Source: JAZDJP01 sp043803805 (GTDB lineage: Bacteria > Planctomycetota > JAZDJP01). Taken from it: a stretch of DNA of 64,000 nucleotides. The stretch spans positions 55,161 through 119,160 of the forward strand of contig JAZDJP010000010.1 of the NCBI GenBank assembly GCA_043803805.1, read 5' to 3'. The notes under the pieces are model-generated. The model was not told where the DNA came from. It worked only from the letters and a program-made list of their open reading frames with translations, and did not search any database. Of this stretch, positions 28,701 through 34,560 are shown one piece after another (the stretch's first letter is position 1; every line of letters starts with the position of its first letter). A program made the translations under genes and the position numbers.

Positions 28701-31700
28701 CGACGGTCCGACAATCATCGTGACCCCGACGTCGGGACTTGTGACGACCGAGGCGGGGGGGACGGCTCAATTCACGGTGGTGCTCTCGGATCCGCCCTCG
28801 GCGAACGTGTCCATTCCGATATCGAGCAACGATCCTTCCGAGGGGACGGTGTCCACGGCGATGCTCGTGTTCACCCCGGCCAACTGGTATACGCCGCAGA
28901 CGGTGACGGTGACCGGCGTGGACGACCCGTCCATTGATGGAAACGTGCCGTATACGGTCCTGACGGGGGTGGCGACGAGCGCGGACGCGAATTACGACCT
29001 CCTCGACGCCCCGAATGTCTCCGTGACCACGAACGACAACGACACGGCCGGCGTCACGGTGAACCCGACCTCCGGCCTCACGACGACGGAACCCGGCGGC
29101 ACGGCTCAATTTACAGTTGTCCTCACGAGCATGCCGACGGCGAGCGTGCAGATCAACATCACCTCGTCGGATTCCTCCGAGGGGACGCCGGACACGGGGT
29201 CCCTCATGTTCACGAGCGCCACCTGGAACACGCCCCAGACGGTGACGGTCACCGGCACGGATGACGCCATGGACGACGGGGACGTGGGGTATTCGATTAT
29301 TGTCGGCGCCTGTTCGAGTGGCGACGGCAATTACAACGGGTTCAATCCGTCCGATGTGTCGCTCACCAACACCGACAATGACACGGCTGGGATCACGGTC
29401 AGCGAGACGTCGGGGCTGGTCACCGGCGAACCGAACGCGACGGATAATTTCACGATCACCCTCACCAGCCAACCGACGGCGAACGTGGTGGTGGACCTCT
29501 CCAGTTCCGACACCTCCGAGGGCACCATCAACCCGGTGACTCTGACGTTCACGAGCGCCAACTGGAACGTCCCCCAGACGGTGTGGATCTACGGCCAGGA
29601 CGACGCCGTGGATGACGGCAACGTCGGTTACACGATCATCACGGCCGCGGCCGTGAGCGGCGACCCGGTGTATAACAACATGAATCCGTCGGACGTGTCG
29701 GTGACCAATACCGACGACGACACGGCGGGGATCACGGTGAATCCGATGTCGGGACTCACGACGACGGAAGCGGGTGGCGCCAACCAGTTTACGGTTGTTT
29801 TGACGAGCCAGCCGACGGCGAACGTGACGATCACCCTTACGAGTTCCGACACGACGGAGGGCCTCGCAAGTCCCACGTCGCTCACGTTCACCCCGGCCAA
29901 CTGGGCCTCGATCCAGCAGGTGGTGGTGACGGGGGTGGATGACGACGCGGACGACGGGAACGTCGGCTATTCCATCACCACGCTTCCGGCCTCGAGCGCG
30001 GACGGCGTCTATGACACCATGGACGCGAGCGACGTCTCCCTCACCAACACCGACAACGAGGATGTGGTGTATGTGAAGTTTGACGCGGGGGGCGCCAACA
30101 ACGGCACCTCCTGGGTGAACGCCTACACGAGTTTGGCGACCGCTCTCACGAACGCCGTGGCCGGGCAGCAACTTTGGGTGGCGGCGGGGACGTACAAGCC
30201 CGGCGGATCGAGAACCAACACGTTCCAGATGAAGGCGAGTCTTCCGATGTACGGGGGATTCGCCGGGGGTGAGAGCGCCCGGAGCGCCCGGAATTGGGTG
30301 ACGAATCAGACGATACTGAACGGTGACGTGAACGGGGACGACGCCGGCCTCACCAACAATACCGAGAATAATTATCACGTGGTGACGGGGGCAGGGCCCG
30401 CGATTCTGGACGGCTTCGTCATCCGGGGCGGAAATGCCAACAGCACGGGTGTTGACAGCCGGGGCGGGGGCTTGACGAGCAGCACCACCCTTACCGTCCA
30501 AAACTGCGTGTTCACGGAGAATTTCGCGACGGACGCGGGGGCCGGCGCCTACTTCGTCGGCAATCCCGCGGCGGTGCGGGGGTCTCTCTTCCTGAACAAC
30601 GTCTCCGGGGCGGGTTCGGGCGGGGCGGGGTTGTCCTTCGATTCGACGACATCCGCGGACGTGGCGGATTGCGTTTTTGCCGCGAATACCTCGGCCGGTT
30701 CCGGCGGCGGGGCGCGGATCATGAACGCGGTGAACGGCGCCTTCACCAATTGCGTCTTCACCGGGAACACCGCGACGAGCGGGAACGGGGGCGGATTCAT
30801 CAGCGCGGGCGGGTCCACGGCCGAAGTTTCCAACTGCACGTTCCAGGGCAACTCGGCGAACTACGGCGGCGGTGCCTGCGCCATGTCCTCGGTGCTCAAG
30901 GTGATGAATTGTGTGATGTGGGGCGACACCATGATCACGGCGGGTCCCGAGATTCACAACGGCACGGGGACGGTGGTCATCGCCAACACGGACATTTCCG
31001 GGAACGTCGCCGGGGTGAACGGCGGTGCGACCGACGACGGCGGGAATCTCAACGTGGATCCTCAGTTTACGAACGTGGGCGACAAGGACGGCGCCGATAA
31101 CCGATTTGGGACGCCGGACGACGGACTCGCGCTCGGGAATGCGAGTCCGGCTCTGGACGTTGGAATTTATCTCGATCCGCTTACTTATGATGTCGCCAGC
31201 CAGGAGCGCGTCCGGGGCGGCGGGGTGGACATGGGGGCCTACGAGAACCAGACCGGGAATATCGTCTATGTGGACAAGGACGCGACCGGGTCCAATAACG
31301 GTTCGTCCTGGGCGAATGCGTATGTGACACTCGCCAGCGCCCTCGGGACGGCCGCGGCCGGGGACGAAATCTGGGTGGCGGACGGGATTTATAAGCCCGC
31401 GGCGGGGTCCCGGTCCAATACGTTGCAACTGGTGTCCCGGGTGGGGGTGTACGGAGGATTCACCGGGACGGAAACCTATCGGATTGACCGGGACTGGCGG
31501 ATGCGGCCGACGGTGCTTTCCGGGGATTTCAACGGGGATGATTCCGGTTTCACCAACAATACCGAGAATGCCTACAATGTCGTGACAGGGGCCAATAAGG
31601 CGATTCTGGATGGATTTGTGATACGGGAGGGCAACGGTCCTGGTGGTAGTGGGTTGTCAAATAATTCATCAAGTCCCTCGGTACGCAATTGCACTTTCTC

Positions 31701-32373
31701 GATGAATAATGGTGGTCCATCCGCCGGCGGGGCAGTTATGAATAATAATTCCTCACCTTCTTTATTTAATTGTATTTTCCGTGATAATATTGCTCAGGGT
31801 GCTACTGCGAATGGTGGGGGTGTTTGTAATACTGGTGCCAGTTCTCGCCCCAAAATTGTCAATTCTGTCTTTTTAAACAATTATTCTGAGATTTGGGGTG
31901 GAGGAATTGCTTTTTCTGATTCTGCGTCAGGTATAGTTGTAAACTGCACTTTTAAAGGGAATACCGCGGTTAATTGTGGAGGAGCAGTTTACATGGCATC
32001 ATCCTCTGTCTGCCGAGTAGTGAATTGCGTTTTGTGGGGTGATACATCTGCGTCCGGGAATGAGGTGTATGTCAGTAGTGCGACCTTGAATATCGGCAGT
32101 ACGGATATCAGTGGTGGACTTGCCGGAATTACCGGTGGAGGCACCGTGAATGACAACGGTGGCAACATCAGTTCCGATCCCTATTTCGAGACGCCCGGGG
32201 ACCCGGATGGCGCGGACAACATTTGGGCGACCGATGACGATGGGTTGATGTTGCAGGTGACGAGCGGCGCGAAGAATACCGGCACGTGGCAGGACGCGCC
32301 CCGGACGGACATCCGCGGCGTCACCCGTCCGCAGGGCGGGACACAGCCGGATATGGGGGCGTACGAACAATAA
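16717..32373 (+). CDS. giant modular surface lipoprotein (5218 aa)
   Basis: The ATG at 16717 has AGGAA upstream and opens a lipoprotein signal (hydrophobic 10-19, then VATGC with C23), so the protein is probably lipid-anchored at its N-terminus. Domains in order: a carboxypeptidase-regulatory-like module (about 105-190); two IPT/TIG domains (about 260-425); eight further carboxypeptidase-regulatory-like modules (about 430-1195); an Ig-like domain (1200-1303); 15 Calx-beta-like repeats (1305-2997); a beta-rich linker; 14 propeller-like repeats of about 46 residues (3193-3837); another beta-rich linker; four more Calx-beta-like repeats (3999-4448); and two right-handed beta-helix domains each ending in the choice-of-anchor Q-like G..DMGAYE motif. 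The frame is open throughout. An adhesin or matrix role is inferred. Confidence 0.9.
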   Translation: MPANRRIHRLGLVVVFYLVATGCGSHSGDIPATFSEGEGTQLVAGLVSAPAGSVSAPPRGSPMLAPRNAADPSSKAVRCIRSPLVQSKKSKNTGGRFAPSNSALPTVGAGVVVRLVEIDDAGAVVSELARTTTDADGFYAFNLPAGFVHSWKLCIEVLNADGSVAMRSFGSGSVTNVNPGSEAVYQGVLHQAEQGRRSGVGLDSFGTGELGSIESDLSDSLSGTDLSGALADALAAAQSEADQDFFVQADVSDSKATDAPAITGISATKGIPGDLLRLTGNNFGPVAGSAVVRMGGVAVAGFSSWSDTGIEFTVPAAARSGAVIVEREGLASNPVAYEVAGDPLPPVVTRIFPVTGSAGRPLTIAGDGFGEEELTVTFGDIPVRVVPCVCGTEIQLTVPAGVATGPVTVIRPDGRSSNALVYTVSQTFELSRAVVTGRFLDAVSGEPIAGVSVLAVNTSLFTEKDETGDRLAAGAFAPTAVSGADGAFSLDLVTGQYILDVRPDPATGAYPYRNFQIDVPEGYSTVTVGDVSLAGGFAIGGQLRDSFGAVVAGARVLALAIPPATGDVGGEAMDRESGLGYGEGETGADGNFRMALYDGNYRFRVEPMSESGIPPQEFVERVDGAATLAFMMKRGVVISGRVTVEGSGAPVPQAAVVARTVGSELASETYTGVDGSYQVPVFPGEQNVLVRCTMGVVEATGTVDADTTLDIVMPAGAVISGTLVDTAGAPVAGVEVRALQADLSNENLADALKTAISDEAGLFRMTLAVKNGATPFFLSLSDRILGATRFPDQRISMNGLEVNGSLVVHGDEDIGQIVVRRGVVVSGRVLNAPAAPVIVTAVQTDSLLPFRATAQTDASGNYQLQLMEGIYNLEFAPPAGSGLRMGRMLGVVVMGSNLSGKNVILPGSVMVTGKTTAPNGTVLAAEILAVGDSSLKRGYCVSDAATGQFSMVLPEGTYDFYLYPVTSGYVTVGYAGRGVAAPTLSLGTTAFPYGRVLSGRILVDADNNSVPDDADGNGTADGVGGVNVVVYEDTGGGIPGGWVGSGVSDTNGNYRVSLSDGSYVAYVLIPPGVPGLENLVPPAPSLVTVSGGAVALSPVLNGQSGTLSGLLTDPDGQPVSGADVTVAADLDSGAGVTRGGAVAWARTGADGSYSINLLAGQYVVDFIPPAGSNLQDSTDHAVTVGAGVTTLNGTFTVIPQTYALVFRLAPGNTRKTLELTPAVEVAVVDGAGNTVTAATGTMTLAIGSNPAGGVLSGTASAALTNGVASFPGISINNAGIGYTLVAMLAGIGSVESDSFNILDAAGITVSPVSGLVTTEAGGTASFIVALNGVPLDTVTIVISSGDITEGAVSPASLVFTAGNWSTPQTVTVIGVDDLAADGNVAYSIITAAAVSNDATYGGIDSADVTVTNNDNDSAGITVTPTSGLVTTEAGGTANFSIVLNSQPTANVVIGISSDDVPEGTVSPASLTFTSANWNTPQTVTATGADDAVADGNVAYTVITAAASSSDATYNGINPADVSVTNNDNDTAGVTVTPTSGLVTTESAATDGFTVVLDSQPTANVVINLSSSDVSEGAVSPASLTFTSANWNTPQAVTVTGADDAVADGNVAYSIVTAPAVSADGNYSGMDPFDVSATNNDNDTAGITVTPTSGLVTTEAGGTANFTVVLDSQPTANVAIGLSSSNVAEGTVSPASLTFTGGDWNTPQTVTVTGVDDLVQDGNTAYNIITAAATSADGVYNGMNASNVALTNNDNDVAGITVTPTSGLVTTEAGGTDTFTVVLDSQPTANVGINLTSSDLPEGTVSPASLTFTTANWNTPQTVTVTGVNDDLDDGDVGFAIVTAAATSADPVFNTMPVADVSVTNTDNDTAAVTVNPTAGLVTTEVGGWDQFTVILTSEPTADVTINLTSSDLTEGTVSPASLTFTAGDWGTSQVVTVTGADDAGVDGAVAYSVVTAASSADGLYNGIAVADVSASNTDNDTAGITVTPVAGLSTTEAGTTDGFTVVLDSQPTANVVIGLSSSDVSEGTVSPASLTFTSANWNTPQAVTVTGVDDGVDDGDVGYTVITAAAASADPVYNAMAVSDVSVTNTDDDTAGATVNPVSGLVTTEAGGTDTFDVVLDCQPTADVSIALTSSDLMEGTVSPPSLLFTSANWSTPQTVTVTGVNDAVDDGDIGFTIVTAAATSADPAYNALAVADVSVTNTDDDAAGITVNPTSGIVTTEAGGTDTFDVVLDSQPTANVVIGISSDDVSEGTVNPASLTFTSANWNTPQTVTVTGADDAADDGDMAYSILVDAATSADPAYNGQNPSDVTASNTDNDTAGITVNPTSGLVTSEAGGTAQFNVVLASQPSDDVTMDVASSNVAEGTVSAATLTFTNANWSTPQTVTVTGQNDVAADGPINYTIIINNVASTDLAYSGLDPADVSVTNTDDDTPGITVNPTAGLTTTEAGGTAQFNVVLNTLPTDTVDIGISSSDLSEGTVLPATLTFTVGNWNTPQTVTITGANDAVADGNVGYTILTAAASSTDLDYNNLDAADVSVSNTDNDTAGITVTPTSGLVTTEAGVTDQFSIVLTSEPTASVTINLSSSDLAEGSVLPASVTFTNLDWSTPQNVTVTGVDDGLDDGDVGYSIITDAASSGDGTYNGMNPANVTVTNTDNDTAGVTVNPTSGLVTTEAGGTDTFDVVLDCEPTANVVINLSSTDTSEGTVLPASLTFTAGDWSTPQTVTVTGADDAGVDGNVGFTILTSAAASADPTYNGKTVSDVTATNNDDDVAGITVNPTSGLVTTEAGSAQNFTIVLDSQPTADVTIGLSSSDTSEGTVAPPSFTFTSANWSTPQQATVTGVNDFIDDGNVGYSIITAAATSTDPAYGGMTVGDVSLTNNDDDVPGITVNPTSGLVTTEEGGTVQFTVVLDCQPAANVIVGISSGDTTEGWVAPTSLTFTSANWSTSQTVTVTGLDDAAADGVIAYSVVTAAATSADPSFNGINPSDVSLSNGDNEGSIVWTGAGVTNNWSESANWAGNIVPGALNKAVFNNTSSKSATINVATSVKGIEIQVGYGGTVTQAAGQTFTVGTDGFSQAAGTFTGGNSAITVNGAMVVTDGLFTTTSATLQANTLVITNPGVVRMAANGKLALMGSGTPLTGTGTLDTTTNTPNTVEYTGVGAMDIAAAGPATAYHHLSVTPPGFSRSESYSLVLGECLLRGAVIDMANGYAYFGTYTTPAYVVKIDLVTFTRVGVITLNSGESWVSSGVIDPVNGKAYFGTGGSPGVIVKVDLATFTRVGAITLNAGEDSPKSAVIDTANGYAYFGTLTSPARIVKVDLSTFTRMGAITLNTGENNLNSNSAVIDASNGYAYFGTGSSPAKVVKLNLNTFTRVGAITLDTGENTVEAAVIDTVNGYAYFGTWTNPGKVVKVDLSTFARVGAITLDTGENYFASAVIDATNGYAYFGTGNVSSNKVVKVNLGTFTRVGALTLNTWESNLHSAVIDTVNGFAYFGTNQFPGCVIKVDLATFSRINAITCNVGDDDIGSAVIDPANGYAYFGGGSAPGRVVKMDLTTFARVGALTLNAGENNLDAATIDTVNGYAYFGTNTSPGIVVKVDLSTFTRVAAITLDVGENYLQSAVIDSVNGYAYFGTGTLPGRVVKVDLSTFTRVGSIALNAGEDSLKSAVVDVTNGYAYFGTNPSPGQVVKVDLSTFARVGAITLNTGENSLQSAVIDVANEYAYFGTETSPGKVVKINLSTFMRVGVVTLNAGESNLRSAVVDAANGYAYFGTCDSSGEVVKLNLYSFTRVGVLAANAGENPLESAVIDSANGYAYFGTKTYPSHIVKVNLTPRLIRLGTVNAQTLTVNGDLTLGDGTNSCSVDDLTYFPTVNVAGNLLIKSGATLNQGVGSVTAGTVTVNAGGAWQNLSVGDVAIGAGGVTNNGVIAFNGGGAGCGADDIVITSTSSPTQRTWTGTGTFSMRDVNVTDQVASGVAITAVHSTGTGQNNSGWTFTGTCDGPTIIVTPTSGLVTTEAGGTAQFTVVLSDPPSANVSIPISSNDPSEGTVSTAMLVFTPANWYTPQTVTVTGVDDPSIDGNVPYTVLTGVATSADANYDLLDAPNVSVTTNDNDTAGVTVNPTSGLTTTEPGGTAQFTVVLTSMPTASVQINITSSDSSEGTPDTGSLMFTSATWNTPQTVTVTGTDDAMDDGDVGYSIIVGACSSGDGNYNGFNPSDVSLTNTDNDTAGITVSETSGLVTGEPNATDNFTITLTSQPTANVVVDLSSSDTSEGTINPVTLTFTSANWNVPQTVWIYGQDDAVDDGNVGYTIITAAAVSGDPVYNNMNPSDVSVTNTDDDTAGITVNPMSGLTTTEAGGANQFTVVLTSQPTANVTITLTSSDTTEGLASPTSLTFTPANWASIQQVVVTGVDDDADDGNVGYSITTLPASSADGVYDTMDASDVSLTNTDNEDVVYVKFDAGGANNGTSWVNAYTSLATALTNAVAGQQLWVAAGTYKPGGSRTNTFQMKASLPMYGGFAGGESARSARNWVTNQTILNGDVNGDDAGLTNNTENNYHVVTGAGPAILDGFVIRGGNANSTGVDSRGGGLTSSTTLTVQNCVFTENFATDAGAGAYFVGNPAAVRGSLFLNNVSGAGSGGAGLSFDSTTSADVADCVFAANTSAGSGGGARIMNAVNGAFTNCVFTGNTATSGNGGGFISAGGSTAEVSNCTFQGNSANYGGGACAMSSVLKVMNCVMWGDTMITAGPEIHNGTGTVVIANTDISGNVAGVNGGATDDGGNLNVDPQFTNVGDKDGADNRFGTPDDGLALGNASPALDVGIYLDPLTYDVASQERVRGGGVDMGAYENQTGNIVYVDKDATGSNNGSSWANAYVTLASALGTAAAGDEIWVADGIYKPAAGSRSNTLQLVSRVGVYGGFTGTETYRIDRDWRMRPTVLSGDFNGDDSGFTNNTENAYNVVTGANKAILDGFVIREGNGPGGSGLSNNSSSPSVRNCTFSMNNGGPSAGGAVMNNNSSPSLFNCIFRDNIAQGATANGGGVCNTGASSRPKIVNSVFLNNYSEIWGGGIAFSDSASGIVVNCTFKGNTAVNCGGAVYMASSSVCRVVNCVLWGDTSASGNEVYVSSATLNIGSTDISGGLAGITGGGTVNDNGGNISSDPYFETPGDPDGADNIWATDDDGLMLQVTSGAKNTGTWQDAPRTDIRGVTRPQGGTQPDMGAYEQ
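20629..25707 (+). repeat. 15 tandem Calx-beta-like repeats (about 113 aa each)
   Basis: Each unit follows xGITVxPTSGLVTTEAGG, then SQPTANV, SSSDxxEGTVSPASLTFT, NWNTPQTVTVTG, and ends DVSVTNTDNDT. The Asp-rich ends and the fold resemble calcium-binding Calx-beta domains. Units differ by both conservative and synonymous changes, so the array is not a recent amplification. Coding, within the giant lipoprotein. Confidence 0.85.
26293..28227 (+). repeat. 14 tandem propeller-like repeats in AT-richer DNA
   Basis: Fourteen units of about 46 residues: ITLNxGENxLxSAVIDxxNGYAYFGTxTxPGxVVKVDLSTFTRVGA. The YAYFGT and VVKVDL strands look like propeller blades, and 14 would suit two seven-bladed propellers. 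Base composition and codon choice are clearly AT-richer than in the flanking repeats, suggesting a separate origin. Coding, in frame. Confidence 0.85.
28711..30060 (+). repeat. four further Calx-beta-like repeats
   Basis: Same family and period as 20629-25707 (450 residues for four units), separated from the first block by the linker and propeller segments. Unit 3 is the most diverged (SETSGLVTGEPNATD). Confidence 0.85.
30061..32370 (+). repeat. two right-handed beta-helix domains (choice-of-anchor Q type)
   Basis: A duplicated domain, first copy 30061-31248 and second 31255-32370. Both begin with VYVKFDAGGANNGTSW / VYVDKDATGSNNGSSW, continue with AGTYKPGGSRTNTFQ-type and YGGFAGGE segments, a ladder of NC.F..N coils, and finish with R..GG.DMGAYE. 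The stretch about 31620-32130 of the second copy is markedly AT-rich. Confidence 0.8.
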
Positions 32374-32425
32374 GAAGTCAGCGAGTCAGCGAGTCGGAGA
32401 GTCGCCGAGTCGGGAAGAACCTCGA
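32374..32425. repeat. GAGTC-type octamer array
   Basis: Directly after the giant gene: successive AGTCAGCG, AGTCAGCG, AGTCGGAG, AGTCGCCG, AGTCGGG units with about 8-nt period. The same motif recurs at 35671-35684, 43947-44020 and 54141-54180. Confidence 0.7.
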
Positions 32426-32489
32426 GGATCGGGGTTCGGGACTCACAGAAAAACCGGATGCCTGGGTCGAGAAATTGATGGAGGGAACG

Positions 32490-33023
32490 ATGAAACTGAA
32501 GCCGTTATTTCACTCGCGCCGCAACCGTGTGATTGCGGGAATGGCCTTGCTTGTCGCGTGCATGATATTGGTTCCGATGGTGGTTCCCATGTTTCACCCG
32601 TGGACGGAACTGAATTTCCGCCATGAGGAGATCAATATCAAAACCGGGCAGGCGCATTACACCCGATATCTCTGGTATGTCAAGATTTCGGACGAGTTCC
32701 GGGACACGCCGTTATCGGTCGCGTTGCAGGGGGAACGGGTTGATGTGGAAGAAATGCCGTTTTGGTGGCGGGTGAATACGTTTTCTCCGGGCATCCCCAA
32801 TTCGCCGCATTACTTTTTTCATGGGGCACTTCACCAGGCGTATTGGTTTCAGCAGATCAGCGAGTCTTTTCAATTGCCGAGTGAGAAGAGGAGGGAGATT
32901 GCGAAGGGAATTCTCGTATCCTGGCAGAAGAACCGGAATTATCACGATGCGGATAGGTATCTTCAACGGGTTTGGGAGGAATACTGGAAAGCAGAAGCCT
33001 CAGATTCTCCGGAGAAAAAATAA
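32490..33023 (+). CDS. membrane-anchored hypothetical protein
   Basis: 177 residues from the ATG at 32490 (GGAGGG at ideal spacing). One N-terminal transmembrane segment (about 13-32, VIAGMALLVACMILVPMVVP) is followed by a soluble domain with many aromatic residues (YTRYLWYVKISDEF, MPFWWRVNTFS, HYFFHGALHQAYWFQQ) and a charged C-terminal helix. Not recognised. Composition is more AT-rich than neighbouring genes. Earlier in-frame starts run into the GAGTC repeats and the giant gene. Confidence 0.65.
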   Translation: MKLKPLFHSRRNRVIAGMALLVACMILVPMVVPMFHPWTELNFRHEEINIKTGQAHYTRYLWYVKISDEFRDTPLSVALQGERVDVEEMPFWWRVNTFSPGIPNSPHYFFHGALHQAYWFQQISESFQLPSEKRREIAKGILVSWQKNRNYHDADRYLQRVWEEYWKAEASDSPEKK

Positions 33024-33142
33024 CCACGACGGGAAGGATCAATCGTGTCATTTCTGTAACGTTACCTGGCCGGCGGATTCTGAACCGGCAGGACGGCCGG
33101 GTCTTGCCGCCGGTGGAATGACGGGATGGCAAAGGAGGAATC

Positions 33143-33427
33143 GTGAAACGTTCCATGTGGGCGTGGCGGTGGGAACTTGCAACCGGAGTCTCATTCCTGT
33201 TTGTTTCGATAATCCAGGCACAGGAGGTTTCCCGGGGTTCATCGCAGGATTTTCGGGCTACGCTTCGCGGCATCATTTTTGGAGTGCTGTTGATTTTGAT
33301 TTTCCTGAGGCCGGTTGTGCCTTTCTTGCGCAAGCGAATCCGGTTGGTTCATCTGGTTGTCGCGCTGATTGTGTGGATGGGGTATTGCGTGTTATTCCCA
33401 GTTCTGACGCGGGGTGTGATTTCATGA
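33143..33427 (+). CDS. small membrane protein, unknown function
   Basis: 94 residues beginning at GTG with a strong AAAGGAGGA 4-5 nt upstream. A signal-like N-terminus (WELATGVSFLFVSIIQAQ) is followed by two hydrophobic helices (about 43-60, GIIFGVLLILIFLRPVVP, and 70-88, VALIVWMGYCVLFPVL). Follows the gene at 32490 with similar AT-richer composition. Not recognised. Confidence 0.6.
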   Translation: MKRSMWAWRWELATGVSFLFVSIIQAQEVSRGSSQDFRATLRGIIFGVLLILIFLRPVVPFLRKRIRLVHLVVALIVWMGYCVLFPVLTRGVIS

Positions 33428-33474
33428 AATCATGCATCTTTTTCTTTGGGCGGGAAAAGAAAAGGGGCAATGAA

Positions 33475-33502
33475 TTGAGGTTTTGTTCGTGTCTGATATG
33501 AT
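33475..33502 (+). promoter_or_regulatory. promoter of the DUF6922/AbiEii-like pair
   Basis: TTGAGG (33475-33480), 16-nt spacer, TATGAT (33497-33502); GGGGAGGGAGG just before the ATG at 33524 is the ribosome-binding site. Confidence 0.5.
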
Positions 33503-33523
33503 GAGGTTCATCGGGGAGGGAGG

Positions 33524-33934
33524 ATGAGGCAGTTTCAAAATCGTTCCCGTCTGACAATGTCGGAAGCCGATTTTGCGGCTGGTCGTGTCCGACGTGGAAG
33601 CGCATCGGATCTCAAAAAGAATTCGGAGTCCCTGCCATCCCTTCTTCGCCCGCTCTTCTGGGATTGTTCCCGGCGGCGTTTGTCCTGGGCGGAACACGCG
33701 GAGTTCATCACCCGCCGGATTCTGGAGGCGGGGGACTGGACGTCCGTGAAGTGGCTCCTCCGGCGGATGGGGAAGGCGCGTCTCCGGGCGTGGCTTCTCC
33801 TCCGGGGGGGACGGGGACTCGATGTCCGGCGGATGCGGTTTTGGGAGACGGTGCTTCGCATCCCGCCGGAGGCCTTCGATGCGTGTCGAAAGGCCGCGCG
33901 GCGGAATCCGTGGGGGCGGAGGACGGCGGGATGA
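33524..33934 (+). CDS. DUF6922-like protein, candidate antitoxin partner
   Basis: 136 residues, basic. The middle segment LRPLFWDCSRRRLSWAEHAEFITRRILEAGDWTSVKWLLRRMGKARLRAWLL, then RRMRFWETVLRIP, matches what I recall of the DUF6922 pattern (LFWD...hAefIieRvLeyGdwedvkwL...FW..v). Such genes commonly sit directly before a nucleotidyltransferase of the AbiEii group. Here the stop codon overlaps the start of that gene (ATGA), implying translational coupling. An antitoxin role is inferred. Confidence 0.7.
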   Translation: MRQFQNRSRLTMSEADFAAGRVRRGSASDLKKNSESLPSLLRPLFWDCSRRRLSWAEHAEFITRRILEAGDWTSVKWLLRRMGKARLRAWLLLRGGRGLDVRRMRFWETVLRIPPEAFDACRKAARRNPWGRRTAG

Positions 33935-34560
33935 TGTGGCATGCCGAAATCCTGAATCGCCGGCAGCGGCAGGTATTGTTGCCGCTGGCGGTTTTTGCGC
34001 GGGAACGGGGGTTTTACCTCGCGGGGGGGACGGCCGCCGCCCTTTGGTTGGGGCATCGGCGTTCTCTGGATTTTGACTGGTTCTCGACGGCGCCCGTCGG
34101 GGACGTGATGCGGCTGGCCGCCGATCTTCGCGCGAAGGGGATTTCCTTCCGATCCGGAGGGACCGCCCCCGGGACGCTTCACGGGTCCGTCCGCGGCGTC
34201 CGTGTCAGTTTTCTGGAATACCGCTACCCGCTCCTGAAGCCGGTCGCACGCTGGCCGGAGAACGGATGCCCCGTGGTTTCCCTGGAGGATATCGCCTGCA
34301 TGAAACTTTCCGCCGTCGCCCAACGGGGGGCCCGGAGGGATTTTGTGGATCTCCACGCCATCGGCCGGCGCGTGGGGAGATTCGAGGCCCTGCTGGCCGG
34401 GTATCGGAAAAAATTCGCGACGACGGACGTGGGGCCCGTTCTCTACGGGTTGAGTTATTTTGATGACGCCGAGAAGGATCCGATGCCGCGAATGCTTTCG
34501 GATATCACGTGGGAGGAAATCAAAATGCGGATTTTAAGTTGGGTGAGGGCGCTGGCATGA
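33931..34560 (+). CDS. AbiEii-like nucleotidyltransferase (candidate toxin)
   Basis: 209 residues. The nucleotidyltransferase core FYLAGGTAAALWLGHRRSLDFDWFS matches the GGTAL.L..GHR.S.DfDlF motif of AbiEii/MNT proteins, with SLEDIACMKLSAVAQRGARRDFVDLHAI as the downstream conserved helix. AbiEii proteins are toxins of type IV toxin-antitoxin and phage-defence systems; other members are housekeeping or uncharacterised. The start at 33931 is set by the ATGA overlap with the previous gene; the frame is open upstream without conservation. Its stop overlaps the isochorismatase start (ATGA). Confidence 0.78.
   Translation: MMWHAEILNRRQRQVLLPLAVFARERGFYLAGGTAAALWLGHRRSLDFDWFSTAPVGDVMRLAADLRAKGISFRSGGTAPGTLHGSVRGVRVSFLEYRYPLLKPVARWPENGCPVVSLEDIACMKLSAVAQRGARRDFVDLHAIGRRVGRFEALLAGYRKKFATTDVGPVLYGLSYFDDAEKDPMPRMLSDITWEEIKMRILSWVRALA

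Noticed and set aside
28210..31428. 1072-residue open frame on the minus strand
   Set aside because: It is antisense to the repetitive GC-rich giant gene, is dominated by Arg/His/Gly/Pro, and has no recognisable domain; a shadow of codon bias on the coding strand.
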